DNA from: Gymnothorax reevesii
Lineage: Eukaryota > Chordata > Actinopteri > Anguilliformes > Muraenidae
Reading direction: 5' to 3'
Assembly: GCA_029721435.1 (NCBI GenBank)
Contig: CM056583.1
Location: 46,033,120-46,097,119 of the forward strand
DNA: 64,000 nt
Below the pieces are notes generated by a model that ran no database searches, was not told the origin of the DNA, and saw only the letters and a list, made by a program, of their open reading frames with translations. Position 1 is the stretch's first letter, and each line of letters starts with the position of its first letter. A program made the position numbers and the translations under genes. This document shows, piece by piece, positions 1 to 13,120 of the stretch.

Positions 1-1074
1 ATCTTGTTTCATTAGATTTCTAACATTGTGCTCTATTTGATAAAAAAGAACATTGTTCAAGAACATTCTTACACACATGGTATATTAATGGATGTATATA
101 GACATGGGAACTATACTGACAGCAGGTATCCTTCGTGTCACGGCCACTACACGCGTAGTGTCCGTGAGAGATGGTTATTCCCAACTATAAGGAATGGTAT
201 AAGATTGAGCTATATTTATGATCAAAAGGTGTTTTATCATGGACTGCGAATGCATACAAAACATACAATGCCTTGCAGGCTTTCTTGATAAAGTTACAAG
301 GCATTGCATTCATCCAGCAGACCTGCTTATCTACAGTGACTAACATTAAAAGGGAACTCATTTACATGTAATTTCCTGAGCAGTACCAGAGCTGGCAGGC
401 AACAGTCGCTGACCAGCGTGTGCAAGTTAACTAATAGGCTATAGGCCTAGTGTGTAGGACAGTTCTCGTAGTAAACTTTAGGGGCATTCCATCAGAAATT
501 AATCAGTTTTTGACTCCTACCTTGTAGGTTTAACCATTGTTTTTGCAATGTAATCTACATGATTGTGCTATTGGAGCCATCTGACTTGAACCCACATCCT
601 ATGTAAAGACAATGTTATTTACTTTGAAGTAAACGTAAGAGTATGGTATTTGTATTATTGGAATACTTCAATAATCTGTCTGATTATACTTCAGATCAAC
701 AGGCAACACAATATGGACTCACATCTCTTTTGCTTTGTCTTCGATGTCTAAACAGGTGGCGACATTGTCTGAGTTGTTGCTCTCGTTAACTTCCATGTCA
801 CAATAGACTTGAGGGTTATTGGTTTCTAATGGAATTCCAATGGCGTTTTATGGTTATCTCTTTCAGTGCTACATTAGACTTTTTGACAGCAATGAGAAGA
901 TATTTATTTAAAAAAAATTGACTAGTGAGAAATGAATTCCTACTGCCTGTTTTATTCATCTTGAAAACGTAGCCTTGTGTATCTGGGAAAGGAAATGACT
1001 GAATACATTGCATCACAGAATATTTTGCACAAGGTTCTACAGAGAAAAAATAAATATATTGCAATACAGTGCTG

Positions 1075-1585
1075 CGCAAAAGTATTGAATTGAATATAGG
1101 TTGAAAAGGATTTGCAAATCATTGTATTCTGTCTTTATTTACGATTTACACAACGTGCCAACTTCACTGGTTTTGGGTTTTGTAGAACATTTGGCGCATA
1201 ATTAAATGAAAAGTCCATCAAAGGAGACCCAAAACTCTCCAGCAGCCGGAAGCCTGTATTAAACTAGAGTGGGTTCAAATTCCAAAGGCTTAACTCAAGA
1301 AACTCGTCTCCTCTCTGCCCAGATGCCTCCACTTTGTGTTTTAAAGAAGAGGATATGCTATATCATAGTTAACAGTCCCCTGTCCCAACTTTTTTGAGCA
1401 GCCATCAAGTTTGAAATGAGCCAATTTCATGGATAAAATTGTAAAATTTCTCAGTTTCAACATTTGCTATGTGATCTTTGTTCTATGCTGAATAAAATAC
1501 TGGCTAGTGCGATTTGAAAGTCGTTGCTTTTTGATTTTATTCACAATTTATTCTTTGTCCCAACAATTTCGGAATTGGGGTGGTA
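1075..1585 (+). mobile_element. Tc1/mariner-superfamily relics: a right end followed by a 3' fragment
   Basis: Two pieces of a very common teleost DNA-transposon family lie head to tail. 1075-1184 is a right terminal segment ending TGGTTTTGGGTTTTGTA. 1185-1585 begins within the decayed transposase 3' end (GAACATTTGGCGCATAATTA) and runs through the non-coding tail to the terminus CGGAATTGGGGTGGTA. The same segments recur, better preserved and inverted, at 42844-43290. No open transposase frame remains. The superfamily is inferred from the SPDLSPVENIW motif of that second copy. Confidence 0.7.
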
Positions 1586-2696
1586 TAATGATACTTCAAT
1601 TGTACACGTAATTCGTATGTAGCGAGAGAACTAAGTAAATTTGTCACTTTGGCCCTTTCACTTTGCATTGTCACTTTAGAAAATAAAATATGTAAAAACT
1701 ATTTGATATCTTTCGAAGGTTACATATGTCGAGGTGAGCTACAGTGCCCGCGGCGTCATGTAAAATTTTTATCTATTTATTTTACATGACTGTGGGTTTT
1801 TTTTTAAGAGGTTCAGCTATACGCAGTATGGGACACTGTATTGTGCACACTCATACTTCTGTCTCTATATGTTTGTGTTCTTTGTGTTTGTGGCTGCAGC
1901 ATGGATGGAGTGACCAAGACAAACCCACTTATGGGACAAAGTTTATCTTGTATCTTTCTATGTTGCTGTGGAATGGCAACAGACAAGAGAACAAAATTTT
2001 TTGCTTGCTTCGGCAGATGAAACCTTTCCAATTAGCTGCTAGTATCAGTAGGGATTTACCGATAACTCGCCATTCGATACAATTTCCAATACGATTTTCT
2101 CGTGATTTTTTTTTTTTTTTTTTTTTTTAATAGAATGAGCTTGAAAACAAATTATGAATGAAAGAGATTCCTTCAATAATTTCTCAGACAAAAAACAGTC
2201 TCAGGGTGTAACTGCAAAACACAAACCATGCAATAAATGCGTATTTTAAAAAACGCATAGAAATGCATAAGAAGCCGACGCTGAGCACTGAGAGAACCGC
2301 ACAGCCCTTAACTAATTATTAATAAATAGCAGCATCCATAAATAGTGGTGACTGTAAACAATCGCCACCGTTTGATTTTTGTCAGCTGTCTATTGAAGTC
2401 CAATGAGTGGTTAATTAGCTGGCTAGCACGCAAACACAATTTTCTCCATGAAAGTAATAAATTTGCATTTCTATGATATCTTGCGTTCAAAACATTTTAC
2501 TACAGCTCTTTAAAGAATATTGCTGCAAAATGCGGCCGCACATCTTGGCATTTTATTCACAATATTAACTCATTGGAAATTGGCCTCATAGGAAACCATT
2601 CATTTTACTGGGTGGGTCTGTGAATATGGCAACCAAGTGCTTCAATGTGTGTATTGTAAATGTGATGTCATCAGCAATCTAGGTTTCTTAATGTAT

Positions 2697-3227
2697 TAGG
2701 GCTGTCGTGTTAATTAATCACGATTAATTTCAGCGCAATAAAAGTAACTGCCACTATTAGGCAGACAGACTTTCTTGCTTAATACTTTTTCTATGAACCA
2801 TACCTAATGCAGTCCTTTGAAATGTTTCCAGGAAGAAAACTGTGATTCGAAGTCCGCTAAATCTTTCAATATAACGCGGCAGCCTGGTTAGGTCTGTCTG
2901 CTTCTCATTATCTCCTCTTAATCATTATAGGCCACATTTTGGTTTTGATTTGTCAGTTGGCTGAATAAATGGCTGGATTGCAAGTCAGGCAAAGTACACG
3001 GGAATTGATTTAAGGTAAGCTAATTATGCCAAGGCAACGAAGGCTGTCCAACCTCGCTGGTAATTAGCAGACTTCAAATCACAGTTTTCTTCCCGGAAGC
3101 ATTTCAAATGACCGCATTAGGTAAGTGTCATAGAAAAGGTAATAAGCAATCACGTCTGTCTGCCTCATAGTGGCAGTTACTTTTATTGCACTTAATTTAA
3201 TCGGGATTAATTAACGCGACAGCCCTA
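2697..3227. mobile_element. Long-TIR hAT-like nonautonomous element (foldback)
   Basis: A 531-bp element with terminal inverted repeats extending about 190 bp. The ends read TAGGGCTGTCGTGTTAATTA and, on the other strand, TAGGGCTGTCGCGTTAATTA. Flanking octamers TAATGTAT (2689-2696) and AAATGTAT (3228-3235) match at 7 of 8 positions, as expected of a hAT 8-bp target duplication. There is no coding capacity. A half copy lies at 17975-18226. Confidence 0.85.
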
Positions 3228-3477
3228 AAATGTATACATCTATGATTTCACATGAAGCACAGTTTAAATGGTGAGAGAATGTGCTTCCTCTGAGTTCTAA
3301 ATGGTGAATTAATTTGATACCACAGTCAGTCCAGCTTTGAGGAATTCTTGTTCAAAATCTGGTTAAACTCTTATCAGTCAAACTTTGCAGTGTATACTCG
3401 TAGTTCGTTGTTTATTATGGAGAGCCTTCGGTTCTGTGCATTGAAGTGTGGTGTTTCCTTTTGTAAAACTAGGCTTG

Positions 3478-3675
3478 TACCGTCGACGGCGACAGCTTGG
3501 GGTGTATCCCTGAACGCCCCCAATCCTCCAATTCCCCAATCCTTGAATAGACTCTCATTTGAACTCAATTTCAGGTCAGTCGGACAAATGGTTCTGAAGA
3601 TATAGCCAAAAATGGTAATTTTCTATCACAAAGCGCCACCTTGTGGCAAAATATTGAACCATACAGGTATGATGG
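3478..3675 (-). mobile_element. Fragment of the ATATCCCYGAACGCC repeat (family C), inverted
   Basis: Reverse-strand fragment of the element seen at 14522-15156. It shares the AGCTTGGGGTGTATCCCTGA end, the CCAATCCTCCAATTCCCCAA stretch and the internal module with GCGCCACCTTGTGG. It carries a CTCF-like site at 3633-3646. Confidence 0.8.
3633..3646 (-). promoter_or_regulatory. CTCF-like motif inside a repeat
   Basis: The minus strand reads CCACAAGGTGGCGC, an exact fit to the CTCF core CCANNAGRKGGCRS. It sits within the internal module of a repeat fragment, so it may be a transposon-supplied site. Binding is not shown. Confidence 0.4.
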
Positions 3676-3969
3676 AGATGGAGAGGGTTAACCCTAACAA
3701 AATTGAAGATTTGATTTTGGACATATTTGATGCCTCACACGCAGTGAGGAGATGGATAGAAGGGCAGAGAGCAAGGAGATCCCATTTTAAATCCTGGCCT
3801 CCAGATATGGCATAAAGCCAATGCTGTGGAAACCTTTGTTAATCAATGAACTCAAGACTCTCATATTGTTTAATAATTGTCGTTTGTTGGAGACTGTTGT
3901 ATTGTTAACGTGGAGTGTTATATTGTAGTTTCTTTAAACATGAAAAAAAAAATATATTGGTGCTTCTTT

Positions 3970-4070
3970 GATTTCGGTGTGTGTGCTCCTAAATTTTGGC
4001 TTGCGCTCCTAACTTTTTGAACTTAGGAGCGCAGCACTACCAAGCAAAAAAGTTAATTTCGAGCCCTGGT
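3970..4070 (-). mobile_element. hAT-like terminal fragment
   Basis: On the minus strand it starts CCAGGGCTCGAAATTAACTT and includes paired TAGGAGCGCA blocks, typical of ends of teleost hAT elements as I remember them. The rest of the element is not recognisable. Confidence 0.45.
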
Positions 4071-4275
4071 GTGTGTTTGCTCCCTCAGAGCGGAGTGGCA
4101 CAGCTGTGTTTGCTATCAGAGAGGTCTTTAGCGTGCAGAAGAGCTAAATGATGAGAGAAATGTTTTATATGTAGTACTAAATTGTGTCAGTGTTTCGTGA
4201 AAATCTGCTTAGAGCCGTTTGCTGCCGTTATCAATCCAGCGGTAGTGGAGTTTTTCAGCCAGCGTCTGCTCAGCT

Positions 4276-4276
<1 letters not shown>

Positions 4277-4335
<59 letters not shown>

Positions 4336-4341
4336 GGGGGG
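4277..4341. repeat. (GT)n microsatellite followed by poly-G
   Basis: About 28 GT units (4277-4332) run directly into nine Gs. It is a likely length-polymorphic site and a potential Z-DNA former. Confidence 0.97.
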
Positions 4342-4479
4342 TGTCTCTGGGGAGGAGAAGCCATCACATCGTAGGCTGGTTGAAACTTTTCAATAAATGT
4401 TTGTCTAACTTGAGGCCTGTAATATTTGCTATCATTGTGTCATTTTTTGATGTAAATTAAGGGAGCAAAAGCAGTATTG

Positions 4480-4600
4480 GCCACAAATATCGGCCCAAGA
4501 AAGTCAGCAGTCCATAATCGGTCATCGGCTAAGGGTGATGGAAAAAAAAAATCTGTATCTGCATCGGCCCAAAAAAATCCATATCGGTCGATCCCTAAAC
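4480..4600 (-). mobile_element. DNA-transposon terminal fragment (TTAGGGATCGACCGATAT end)
   Basis: The minus strand begins TTAGGGATCGACCGATATGG, followed by repeated GGCCGATGCAGATAC-type words. This resembles a widespread fish repeat end, probably hAT; one end only. Confidence 0.45.
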
Positions 4601-6037
4601 ACACACAATCGCATAACCTCCTTGGCGGTGGTATTTAGGAGACTTCTCTGGACTGACAACTGCAGTGGGAACTGCTGAGCATGTGGCTATTGAAATGAAA
4701 TATAGTAAGAATTTTTTTTAAGGATTTTTTTCTTTTTGCTGTGCAAGGAAGATATTAATTATTTACTTAAAGGTGCAAAATGCGAAATTTGGCCAGAATG
4801 AGTTATTCCTCTACAGTCTGTCCTCAGTCGAACATGAGGGAAAGAAGCAGCACTACCTCGAGGTCAGTTATTTTGAAGGTAACAGCCTCTGTTAGTCAAT
4901 GAATAGCACAGTAAATGCTTTCAGCTGGAAACCACTTTTGGTGACAAAGAAAAGATGTGATGGTCACAGATGCAAGTAAGATTTAACCCGGTGTGCCTTT
5001 CCACTGCTGGAGATGGCTGTTAGCATGTAAAGAGTCTTGATGCTGAACTCTCAACATAATGCTTAAGATTTTCATCGCTAGTTAAATTGCTAACTACTAA
5101 CTGAACTTCTTTTGTTGGCTAATAAACGAAATGGATCTTTATTGAAACCAACGCAAACAAAAACCATACTGGAAAAACATTTCATATGGCATTGACGTAT
5201 GAGGAAGGTTTATCGGCGTAAGGAAAATCAGTTCTTATGTAGAGTAGCAGTACATGTGACCAGTGCCACTAACTCGAGACCTACCTGTCGTAGTAACAGT
5301 TGTTAGCACAGAGGACGCTTTGGGCAACCATCGCAACAGATAATTTCAGTCTGATATCGTCCCATGTTCTTATCAGAAAAGTCTTGTAACAAAGTGTAAT
5401 TTATTCACTGGACTGTTAGTAAATACCTTATGGGCAAATGCAGATGATACTTTTTCATTTTCATTTCCCACATCCTTTTTGATAAAAACATATTATTGAT
5501 GTCAAATTTTGGTGTCCTTATTTGAGCCAAAATCATTTTAATTAATTTAATTACAAAAACCTTCCTGGGTTCAAGTGGTAGTTTAATCCTCACTATATTT
5601 CTTATGGGGTGTTAAACAAAATGAACACGAAATAAAGGCATAAATAATTATCTGCTGATGATAAAACAATGAACTACTATCCCTGAAATCTCTCTTTTAT
5701 TGTGAAAAGACACACATTCTTGCCCTATTGTTAGTGGCTTCTTCTATAACTGATGATAGTACAATTAAATTGTATAAACCCAGCATTGGGTCGACTGGTG
5801 AAAAATGGGGATCGGTTCTATTGTGACCACTCTGCTTTACTATTATGAAATGAGGCGAGCTTGGAAGTTTGCAATACATTTTAGGGGAAATTGCAAGGTT
5901 TATTGAGCATTTCTAGTTGATTATGATCTTGAGCAGTGTCATTGCTATAATTAGCATCTAGACTGCATTTCGTGAAATGGTGCTCCCTATTTGTTTAAGC
6001 TGCTGGTTCAATCTTTAATAATGCACCTTTAAGTACG

Positions 6038-6250
6038 GTGGTGTCCAATCTCATCTGTAAAGTGCCGGTGCTGGTTTTTTGTTTTGCCTTACACCACTAC
6101 ACCTGATTCTACTTATCAATACCTTAATTGAAGCCCCTGACTACTTAAATAGTTGATTCAGCCTACACCCACTCTGGCCCTTAGAATGCCCCTGATTTTC
6201 GTCATTGGCAGATACGAAGAAAATGAAAGGGAAATTCTAAAGTAACGAGC
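6038..6250 (+). repeat. Interspersed repeat, decayed
   Basis: The stretch GGTGTCCAATCTCATCTGTA, then AAAGTGCCGGTGCTGG and CACCTGATTCTACTTATCAA, resembles a common teleost repeat known to me by sequence but not by class. Boundaries are approximate. Confidence 0.4.
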
Positions 6251-9027
6251 ATGTTCATTGCACGTGACTTTATTTTATTTTTTGATGACACCTTCTGCAT
6301 TTCTAAACACGCAGGCCACTTATTTCACTTCTCTAATGATCCATGTAAGTAGTTGGCATTATTATTTGCATCGTCAGTTAAAACGCACACATGAATATAT
6401 CCAGCATGTCAGTGATAATCGGTGATTGTTCAAAAAATTGGCAAGGGCGCTGTCTTTTGTAACTGTGTATGAATGAAATTGGTTGGCATGCAATATGATG
6501 ATTCAGCAGTACATTTTCTTGATAAACTGGTATTGTGAGAATCATTCTGCTACTTTCATCGCTCTGTGTGACTTGCTTTTTGCATTCCGTCAGGTGCATG
6601 GTATATGTGGTTTTCTTTTTAGCTTCTTAATTTAGATTCTTTGACTTTTCAGAATCTGACCTCATTGTTAGTTAATACCATTTAAATAATTGTTGACTGT
6701 ACTATGACTGATGAAAGCTTTAGTAAATCATGGCAATGAAGCAAAGAGGGCTCTAGAATCGACATAGCTATGGTCAATGTAAGGCTATGTCTTTATGGAG
6801 TTGCAGAAGTTTCTCTAAGTCTATATCCAGACCCTTAATCCCTGAAATGGGTTGAAATGCTCAGCTCTCACTTTGAGAAGGGGAAAAGGACCTGATTGTG
6901 GAGGAACAGTGAGAGTAACAGGGAAACATTGTTAATCTTGCTCTCAAGTACTGTTCAGTTGACTCTGCTTTTGATTAGAGTGTAGTATGAGCTGTAGTTG
7001 GCTTTCATTAAATATTACCTTCTATACAAAGTCTTTGATTTGTTTCACAATGACCTAAGTTGAAGTTTGCACTTGTGCTGGCAATTATTATTTGCTTGGT
7101 GACTGTGTTGCTACTTGTGCTACCTTTTGCAGATAAATGTTATTTAACTTGCATCTTGATGATAGAAAATAAACAGACATGAACATTCACTGTGGGCAGT
7201 GTGTACTGCCTCGTCTTTGGACATATCCTGTGCACCCAAACACTGTCTAACATGGGGAGTTCACTTATGGTGTCAAATGAACAATCAGTGACATAAAATT
7301 GTGACCATACTCTGATTATTGGAAGTATTGTTCATATGTTGTTGATATTATAAACCTTTTCAAATTGGCCACCCCCATCCAGGCTCAAAAACATTTAGAA
7401 CAACCTCATTATAAGTTCTTCATGGATCTTGCCTGGCTAGGCACCCACTGCATTTACCACCTTATATTTCTACAGTCCCCCTGTTCAAACCCTGGGCCCT
7501 GATATGACTGCTTACAAGCAGTAATGTTTGTGAAGCATGCTTATGATGGTTTTCAAGCGATGTGCGGAATTTATCAGTCTGTGCCTATACTTGAGAATGT
7601 GCTCACATTTAATGCACAACTGTTACCAAAATGAGGATGATTTTTTCTGAGAAAGATAAGAGACTCATCAGTTTATACTTAATAAATGTAATAAGCAAGG
7701 TCCTGACTATGCTGAAAGGCAGGGTAGGTAACATTCTAAAGCTAGCAGAATTTGAAAGTAGCTTCTCCTCAGGGCTCTGTCTAAGCTCACCCCCTGCCCT
7801 AGGAGCTCCTTCCAAAGCCACACCCCTCACACAGTTGTGCAAGAGCACAGCAGTGTTCGCAGGTCATGTAATCAGTCTGTGTTTCAACGGTGTGGAAGTC
7901 CAGTGATCCTTCTCAACTACATGATAATAATAAATAGACCCCGTATCAGCACATATGTGAAAAACTAGTACACGTTCTGACGCTGGCAACCATATAATAT
8001 TACACAGGTTAGCTTTTTGGTAGAAAAGTATGTGCAAACATACATTAGCTGATGTAACTTACTATCCTGGATAGACAGAGAGGCTAATTTTAGCATTGGG
8101 ATAATATGGCTAACGCCTTTCAAATCTGTTCGTTGTGTTCCAAATGGCAATGGAGGACAATGTAGCTGGCCTGCAATGTTGGACAATATACAATGTCATT
8201 GACATTTATACAAAAAAAAAAACAAAAGCAAAGAAATGTATAGGGAAAGGCTCATTGTTTAGGTCCAAAGATGCAATGAACACCACAACCCATTAGAAAT
8301 GCGGTGAGTATCAGTGGTAGCAAGCTAATTACTCGAAAAGCAAGAGCTAGGAGGTCTATATGGTCACTGAAATAGCTTTGTGAAGGGGAGCATATGCTAG
8401 CCACAGTAGCTAACTAAACTTACTTGCACCAAAGTCAAGACTTAATACAGAAGTCTTTGAGTTTCAGGTGATCCTAATACTCTAGAACAAAATGTGTCTG
8501 TGTGAGGCAGGAAAATAAAGGTCCATGACATTAGTTGGCCCAAGTCATGCAATATTAATGTTAAACTGGCCATACTAACATTCATGTCATCTTAATGCTT
8601 TACTTGGCTGAAGTACTTTAAGAGGCTAAGCAGGTCATCCATTCGCTCTTCTCGGGGAATAACATTACTGAGTGAACAAACTACCTCTACTTCCCAGCTA
8701 TGTTCAATGTTTCACCTCCTACCTCCCGCAATGAGGTGACTCCATCCCTTTGCTGCTTTCCTAAGCAGGTATGACGTATCTAGCTTCTTAGCCATGACTT
8801 TCTTGGTTGCATTGAGCCTGTTTGGCTTTTTTCACAACAGCTTGACTCAGCCTACCTCTTTGCCCATTTTTGGTTTAGCAGGCAGTTGGGTGTAGTGAGG
8901 CACTGCAAAGATGGCACTGGCTGGGAGCACCGACTGAACCTCATTTTGACTTTTTAGAACTCTGTGGGTGATGTCACAGAGACTACATCCATTCCCTGGT
9001 GTGAATCTTTGCATTCTAACAGGATCC

Positions 9028-9308
9028 TTGCATCTCAACGGTGACAGGATCCTTGAGGTCCCAAGCAAAATCCTTGAAGATCATCAGAGATCCTGGGGAA
9101 ATCCTTTGGGATTCTCAAAGATCCTGGGAAAATACATGGGGACCCTGGCTAAATCCTCACTGATTCTGCAGGATCCCTGGAAAATCCATTGGGATCCTTA
9201 AGGATCCTTGGAAAATTCTTGGAGATCCTTGAGGACCCTAGTAAAATCCTTGAGGATTTTCTAGAATACTGCCTAAATCCATGGTGATCCTCAAGGTTCC
9301 TGGGAAAA
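9028..9308. repeat. Degenerate 31-bp minisatellite
   Basis: Successive units at 9088-9118, 9140-9170, 9171-9201, 9202-9232, 9233-9263 and 9264-9294 are each exactly 31 bases, with a 21-base unit at 9119-9139. The unit pairs GGATCCTTGGAAAATCC with a TTGRGGATCCTCAA-like half, so each unit holds two related GATCC words. Units are diverged but the register is kept. Confidence 0.85.
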
Positions 9309-9314
9309 AACATT

Positions 9315-9720
9315 ATCCATGTACTGCTTTATTAACCAGGGAAGTCCCATTGAGATCAATATCTCTTTTGTAAGGCAGCCTAGGTCTTGAGGTAGAGAGG
9401 GAGAAAACAAATTGCATAGATCAGGAGATAATTAAGTGGCAGGTTGAAAGAGTCAGCTTGTGAATTTAGCCACAATACCAGGAAACCTCCTCCCTTAGTC
9501 GAAGCGTGTTAGAGGTTCTTTAATGACCACTGTGAGTCAGGACCTCTGTTTAACATCTCATCTCAAAGACGACATCTCTCTTAGCAGAGAGTCCCCATCA
9601 CTGCACTGGGTTATATTCCACCAGAGGGAAGATTGCCACCTACTTGCCAGCTGACAGGTCTTCCAGCAGCAACTTAGTTTTCCCTGGTGATTTCCTGTCC
9701 CAAAGGCCTACAAAGACTAT
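9315..9720. repeat. Interspersed repeat, unclassified
   Basis: The sequence ACCAGGGAAGTCCCATTGAG through GTGAGTCAGGACCTCTGT and CATCTCAAAGACGACATC is familiar from other fish genomes as a repeat. I see no terminal repeats or coding frame, and the class is unknown to me. Confidence 0.4.
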
Positions 9721-10179
9721 ACCTGCTTCAGCTGCGCAACTAAAGCAGATCGCGTTGTGGTATGGTTGCTGACATGGGGATGATGACAAAGTTTAAACAT
9801 CTGACTGAAATGCCTCCACTCACAAATTGCAGCACTGATGAAGAGCTCACATTCCAAACATGCCAATTTGAACTAGACATCAATTGACCTATGGCTAAGC
9901 CCCATCCTGAAATGCGATGAGCCAATCACAGTGCGTATTCTCTCCCCATATACTGGGACATTCTGAGCCTGAACTTCAATTGAAATGCATTACGGAAACT
10001 CAATTGTTCGCTTTATGGGGTTTTAAAATGTTTCGAAGTAAAAAAAAAAAAGGTCAAACACTGTGCTCAGGGTAAATTTAACTCTGATACGAGGTATCCT
10101 GAGAGGATGGGCGATGGGGTGTACTTTATACCCTTCCGAAAGACACATCATAACCGAGAGAAGTATCTCCTCTGGATAA

Positions 10180-10323
10180 AGCTGCTTTTACACCGGATGC
10201 TTTTGTAACAGCTTTTGTACATTCAATGTCATTGCAAGGAAGCGAATACGTGCACTTGCATTGACTTAGAATGTAATCTGTCATGTAAAAAATTTGTCTC
10301 GTGTTTGGTGTGAAAGCAGCCTA
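10180..10323. mobile_element. PIF/Harbinger-like MITE
   Basis: A short foldback. The left end AGCTGCTTTTACACCGGATG is mirrored by the right end, whose minus strand reads AGGCTGCTTTCACACC. Flanking TAA/AAA fits a 3-bp TWA target. Related CTTTCACACCGGACGCG ends recur near 31795, 32048, 44405 and 44508. Confidence 0.6.
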
Positions 10324-11475
10324 AAGCTTAGAGGAAGACCCACAATCAGCTTAACGTGGCAAACAAAGGTCAACAAGGATGTCTACATTTGTTCCAAGTC
10401 AACATTGTGTGTAAGGCGACATCTTGTCACTTCGCTGAAGATTAATGTAAAGTTTTCTTTTACATCGCGATGTTAGCAAACGTTGGCTCAAGTTAGTAAA
10501 CTCTATGGCTAACTTCAGTTCTGACGGACGTTGGCTTGACGTGAGTACCTGGCTGCGTTGTTCCCCATGTCACCTTGTGTACTTAGGAGTTCAGTCACGT
10601 CAGGTTAGATTTCTTAAATTCGGTAGCTAGCAAATTAAATTTCTTGCCCTGCAGTGCAATGCTGATCCTCTATCTTGTTGTGTGAGAGGATGACGGAACG
10701 AGATGTGGTTGATTGCGTTTGTACTGAGACCTGAAAATTTTAGTTTCTAATTTTAACTTTTCGTTAACCTTCTCCACTCTATATTCATTATGTATCCCTC
10801 CAATGCATACCTATTTGCTGACTTCTTGATGATATTTCAGCCTTCTACTGCCAAAAATCATCGATTGCATCCTGAAAAATATCTCCCAACTGTGATGCCA
10901 GCCATTAGCGCCTGTTCTAAATTGATTGTTTGTCTGAGTCAGTGGAGGGGGCAGGGCTTGGCCATAGGTAAATTAGGTGTGTAAATGAGTAAGCCTACTT
11001 GCCGAATAGATCATAACTGGCAACAACAAAAAAAAAAAAACCATGATAATTGATCGTAGTTTTTTAATCCTATATTTATTCCACATGTCATCCTACTAAA
11101 TTCACTGTTATGCTATTGGTTATTTATAAAAAGTTATGCTTATTGCTTTGTGTGATTTAAAACCTCTTAAACCCCCAACTCGATGTAATGGAGGCATGGC
11201 CGGATTTTTCGTTGTGAGCTGTTACCCTTTTTCACCTGATTTTGACATTTTCTCATGTTAGGTTGCCAGATTAACAGTCAAACATTCAACAAATAAACAA
11301 GAATAATACATAAACCTATGATGATTCATAAATGATTAATTAAGAAATGACCAAGGGACCACTGATATGCTTCATGGAAAATGTACATAAATTGTAAGTG
11401 ATATTGTAAGGATGACAATTATACACGTAATTAATGAATTACATTTTTTAATTTGATTTCCCATTTTTGCACTTT

Positions 11476-11720
11476 TTATCCCCCCGGCATACAATGTGGG
11501 GGGATATAGCGATCATTGTGTCCGTCCGTCTGCCCGTGCGTCTGTAATAAAATTGTTTCCGGACCAGAACTCGAAAACTATACCACTTACAAACACCAAA
11601 TTTGGTATGGAGCTTTTTCTCATGGTCTAGTTGTGCCTTTTGGGGGTAGTATACCCTTAGGTGCCAAAATGGCTCTCTAGCGCCACCAAGACACATTTCA
11701 CTGGCACTTAGACGGCCACC
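11476..11720 (+). mobile_element. Hairpin-headed GTCC-rich element (family D), copy 1
   Basis: It opens TTATCCCCCCGGC, with a matching GGGGGGATA forming a hairpin, followed by GTGTCCGTCCGTCTGCCCGT and ACCAAATTTGGT. The module AAAATGGCTCTCTAGCGCCA recurs at 12189-12210. The 3' boundary is uncertain; the sequence to 12700 may belong to one larger decayed element. Confidence 0.6.
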
Positions 11721-12701
11721 ACGACGGTTAGGAAAGTCGTACAGAGATGGAACTAACACTATATTGTTCAACTCATCAAGGCCTAAAAATAAGCAATCAA
11801 CATCCATTATCTAAATCGAGCAGGAAGTCCGCAATTTGCAGATCAAAATTTCCTTTTTTCCCTAAATTTGGCCAAAATTGGCCTTCGAACAAACGCAAAC
11901 TCCTTTGAGGCCGTTCATCATATCGACCCCAAATGCTAATACATGACCAAGCACACTCTGTCGATGAAAATTACTGTAAAACTTTTTCAAAAGTCGAATG
12001 GTTTGGATTTTTTGAGGCGTCAAAGATGGGGTCTTTGTGAAAGCCACTTTCACTGCCTTCTTTCGATGCGTACACAATTCCCAACCATAATTTGACCCCT
12101 TAAACATGCTCAAAAACAAACCAAATTTTATATTTAATTCATAGTGGATTTCAACATTTTTTAAATGTCTAAAATCTTCACCAAACAGACAAAATGGCTC
12201 TCTAGCACCACCTAAATACACCAAAATGGGACTTTTGCTTTCACCAAGGCCTGTCGCCATGTCATAAAATTCTGAAAAAAAAACACATCATTGCTGTACC
12301 ATGCCCTGTACTGTGACCTAATTTCGTGAAAATCCATTTGAGACTTTTTGAAATAATATTTTTTATGTTCATAATACGCTGTACAGTATTATATAATTTC
12401 TTACTGTGGACAAACAGTTTATCTTATCAAAATGTCCTTTGGTATACTTTATAAGCTCCATGTGTACAAACAAACTGCCAAGCATGGTACCATTTCACTC
12501 AGTATTTGTTGAGATATTAACATGTTATGAATATTCATTTTTTGAAAAATATAGAGTGACGCACTTCTGAATTCACCATAAGTTGCTGTGTATAAAACGT
12601 TTGTCTTTCTTTGAACATGCTCCTGAAATTTCAGCTTTCTAGGATTTACCTGGAAGAAGCATTTATTAATTTCTTGATTTTTATTGATTTTCACTATTTT
12701 A

Positions 12702-12780
12702 TTATCCCCCCGGCATATAATAAGGGGAGATAGAGCGATCACTGTGTCTGTCCGTCCGTGTGTCTGTCCGTCCATCTGTT
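12702..12780 (+). mobile_element. Hairpin-headed GTCC-rich element (family D), copy 2 head
   Basis: TTATCCCCCCGGCATATAAT followed by AAGGGGAGATA and CTGTCCGTCCGTGTGTCTGT. It has the same head as 11476, with the body lost after about 80 bases. Confidence 0.6.
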
Positions 12781-13120
12781 GTTATTCAATACTCAAAAAA
12801 GTGCCCGGCATCTTCCTCACAAAAATGAAATGAAAACACAAATATAATAATAATAACAATCTTCTTGCTGTGAGGCAACAATGCTAGCACCTGCACCACC
12901 ATGTACCATCTTTTTTTCAAAGATAAGGAACAACAACAGAGGATATTGTTGAGATTTGGCATTTTTCAGGGGGTGTTGATTTCCCACTCACGAAAACAGG
13001 AAATTCTGTATCTGAAAATGGCTTTTCTTGTTCATAAAAGAGAAAGTTCAGCTTATGATTTCATTTGGGTTTTTTATTGTCTTTCTTTTCAATATATTGA
13101 TTATTTTTTAGAGTAATTAC

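Noticed and set aside
1744..2130. 128-codon open frame ending in poly-Phe
   Set aside because: AT-rich intron sequence running into a T-tract, with no homology recognised and a competing minus-strand frame of the same quality.
4182..4460. Cys/Val-repeat open frames
   Set aside because: These are translations of the GT microsatellite.
9028..9308. Possible CRISPR-like array
   Set aside because: Units are contiguous without unique spacers, and the DNA is vertebrate intron; it is a degenerate minisatellite.
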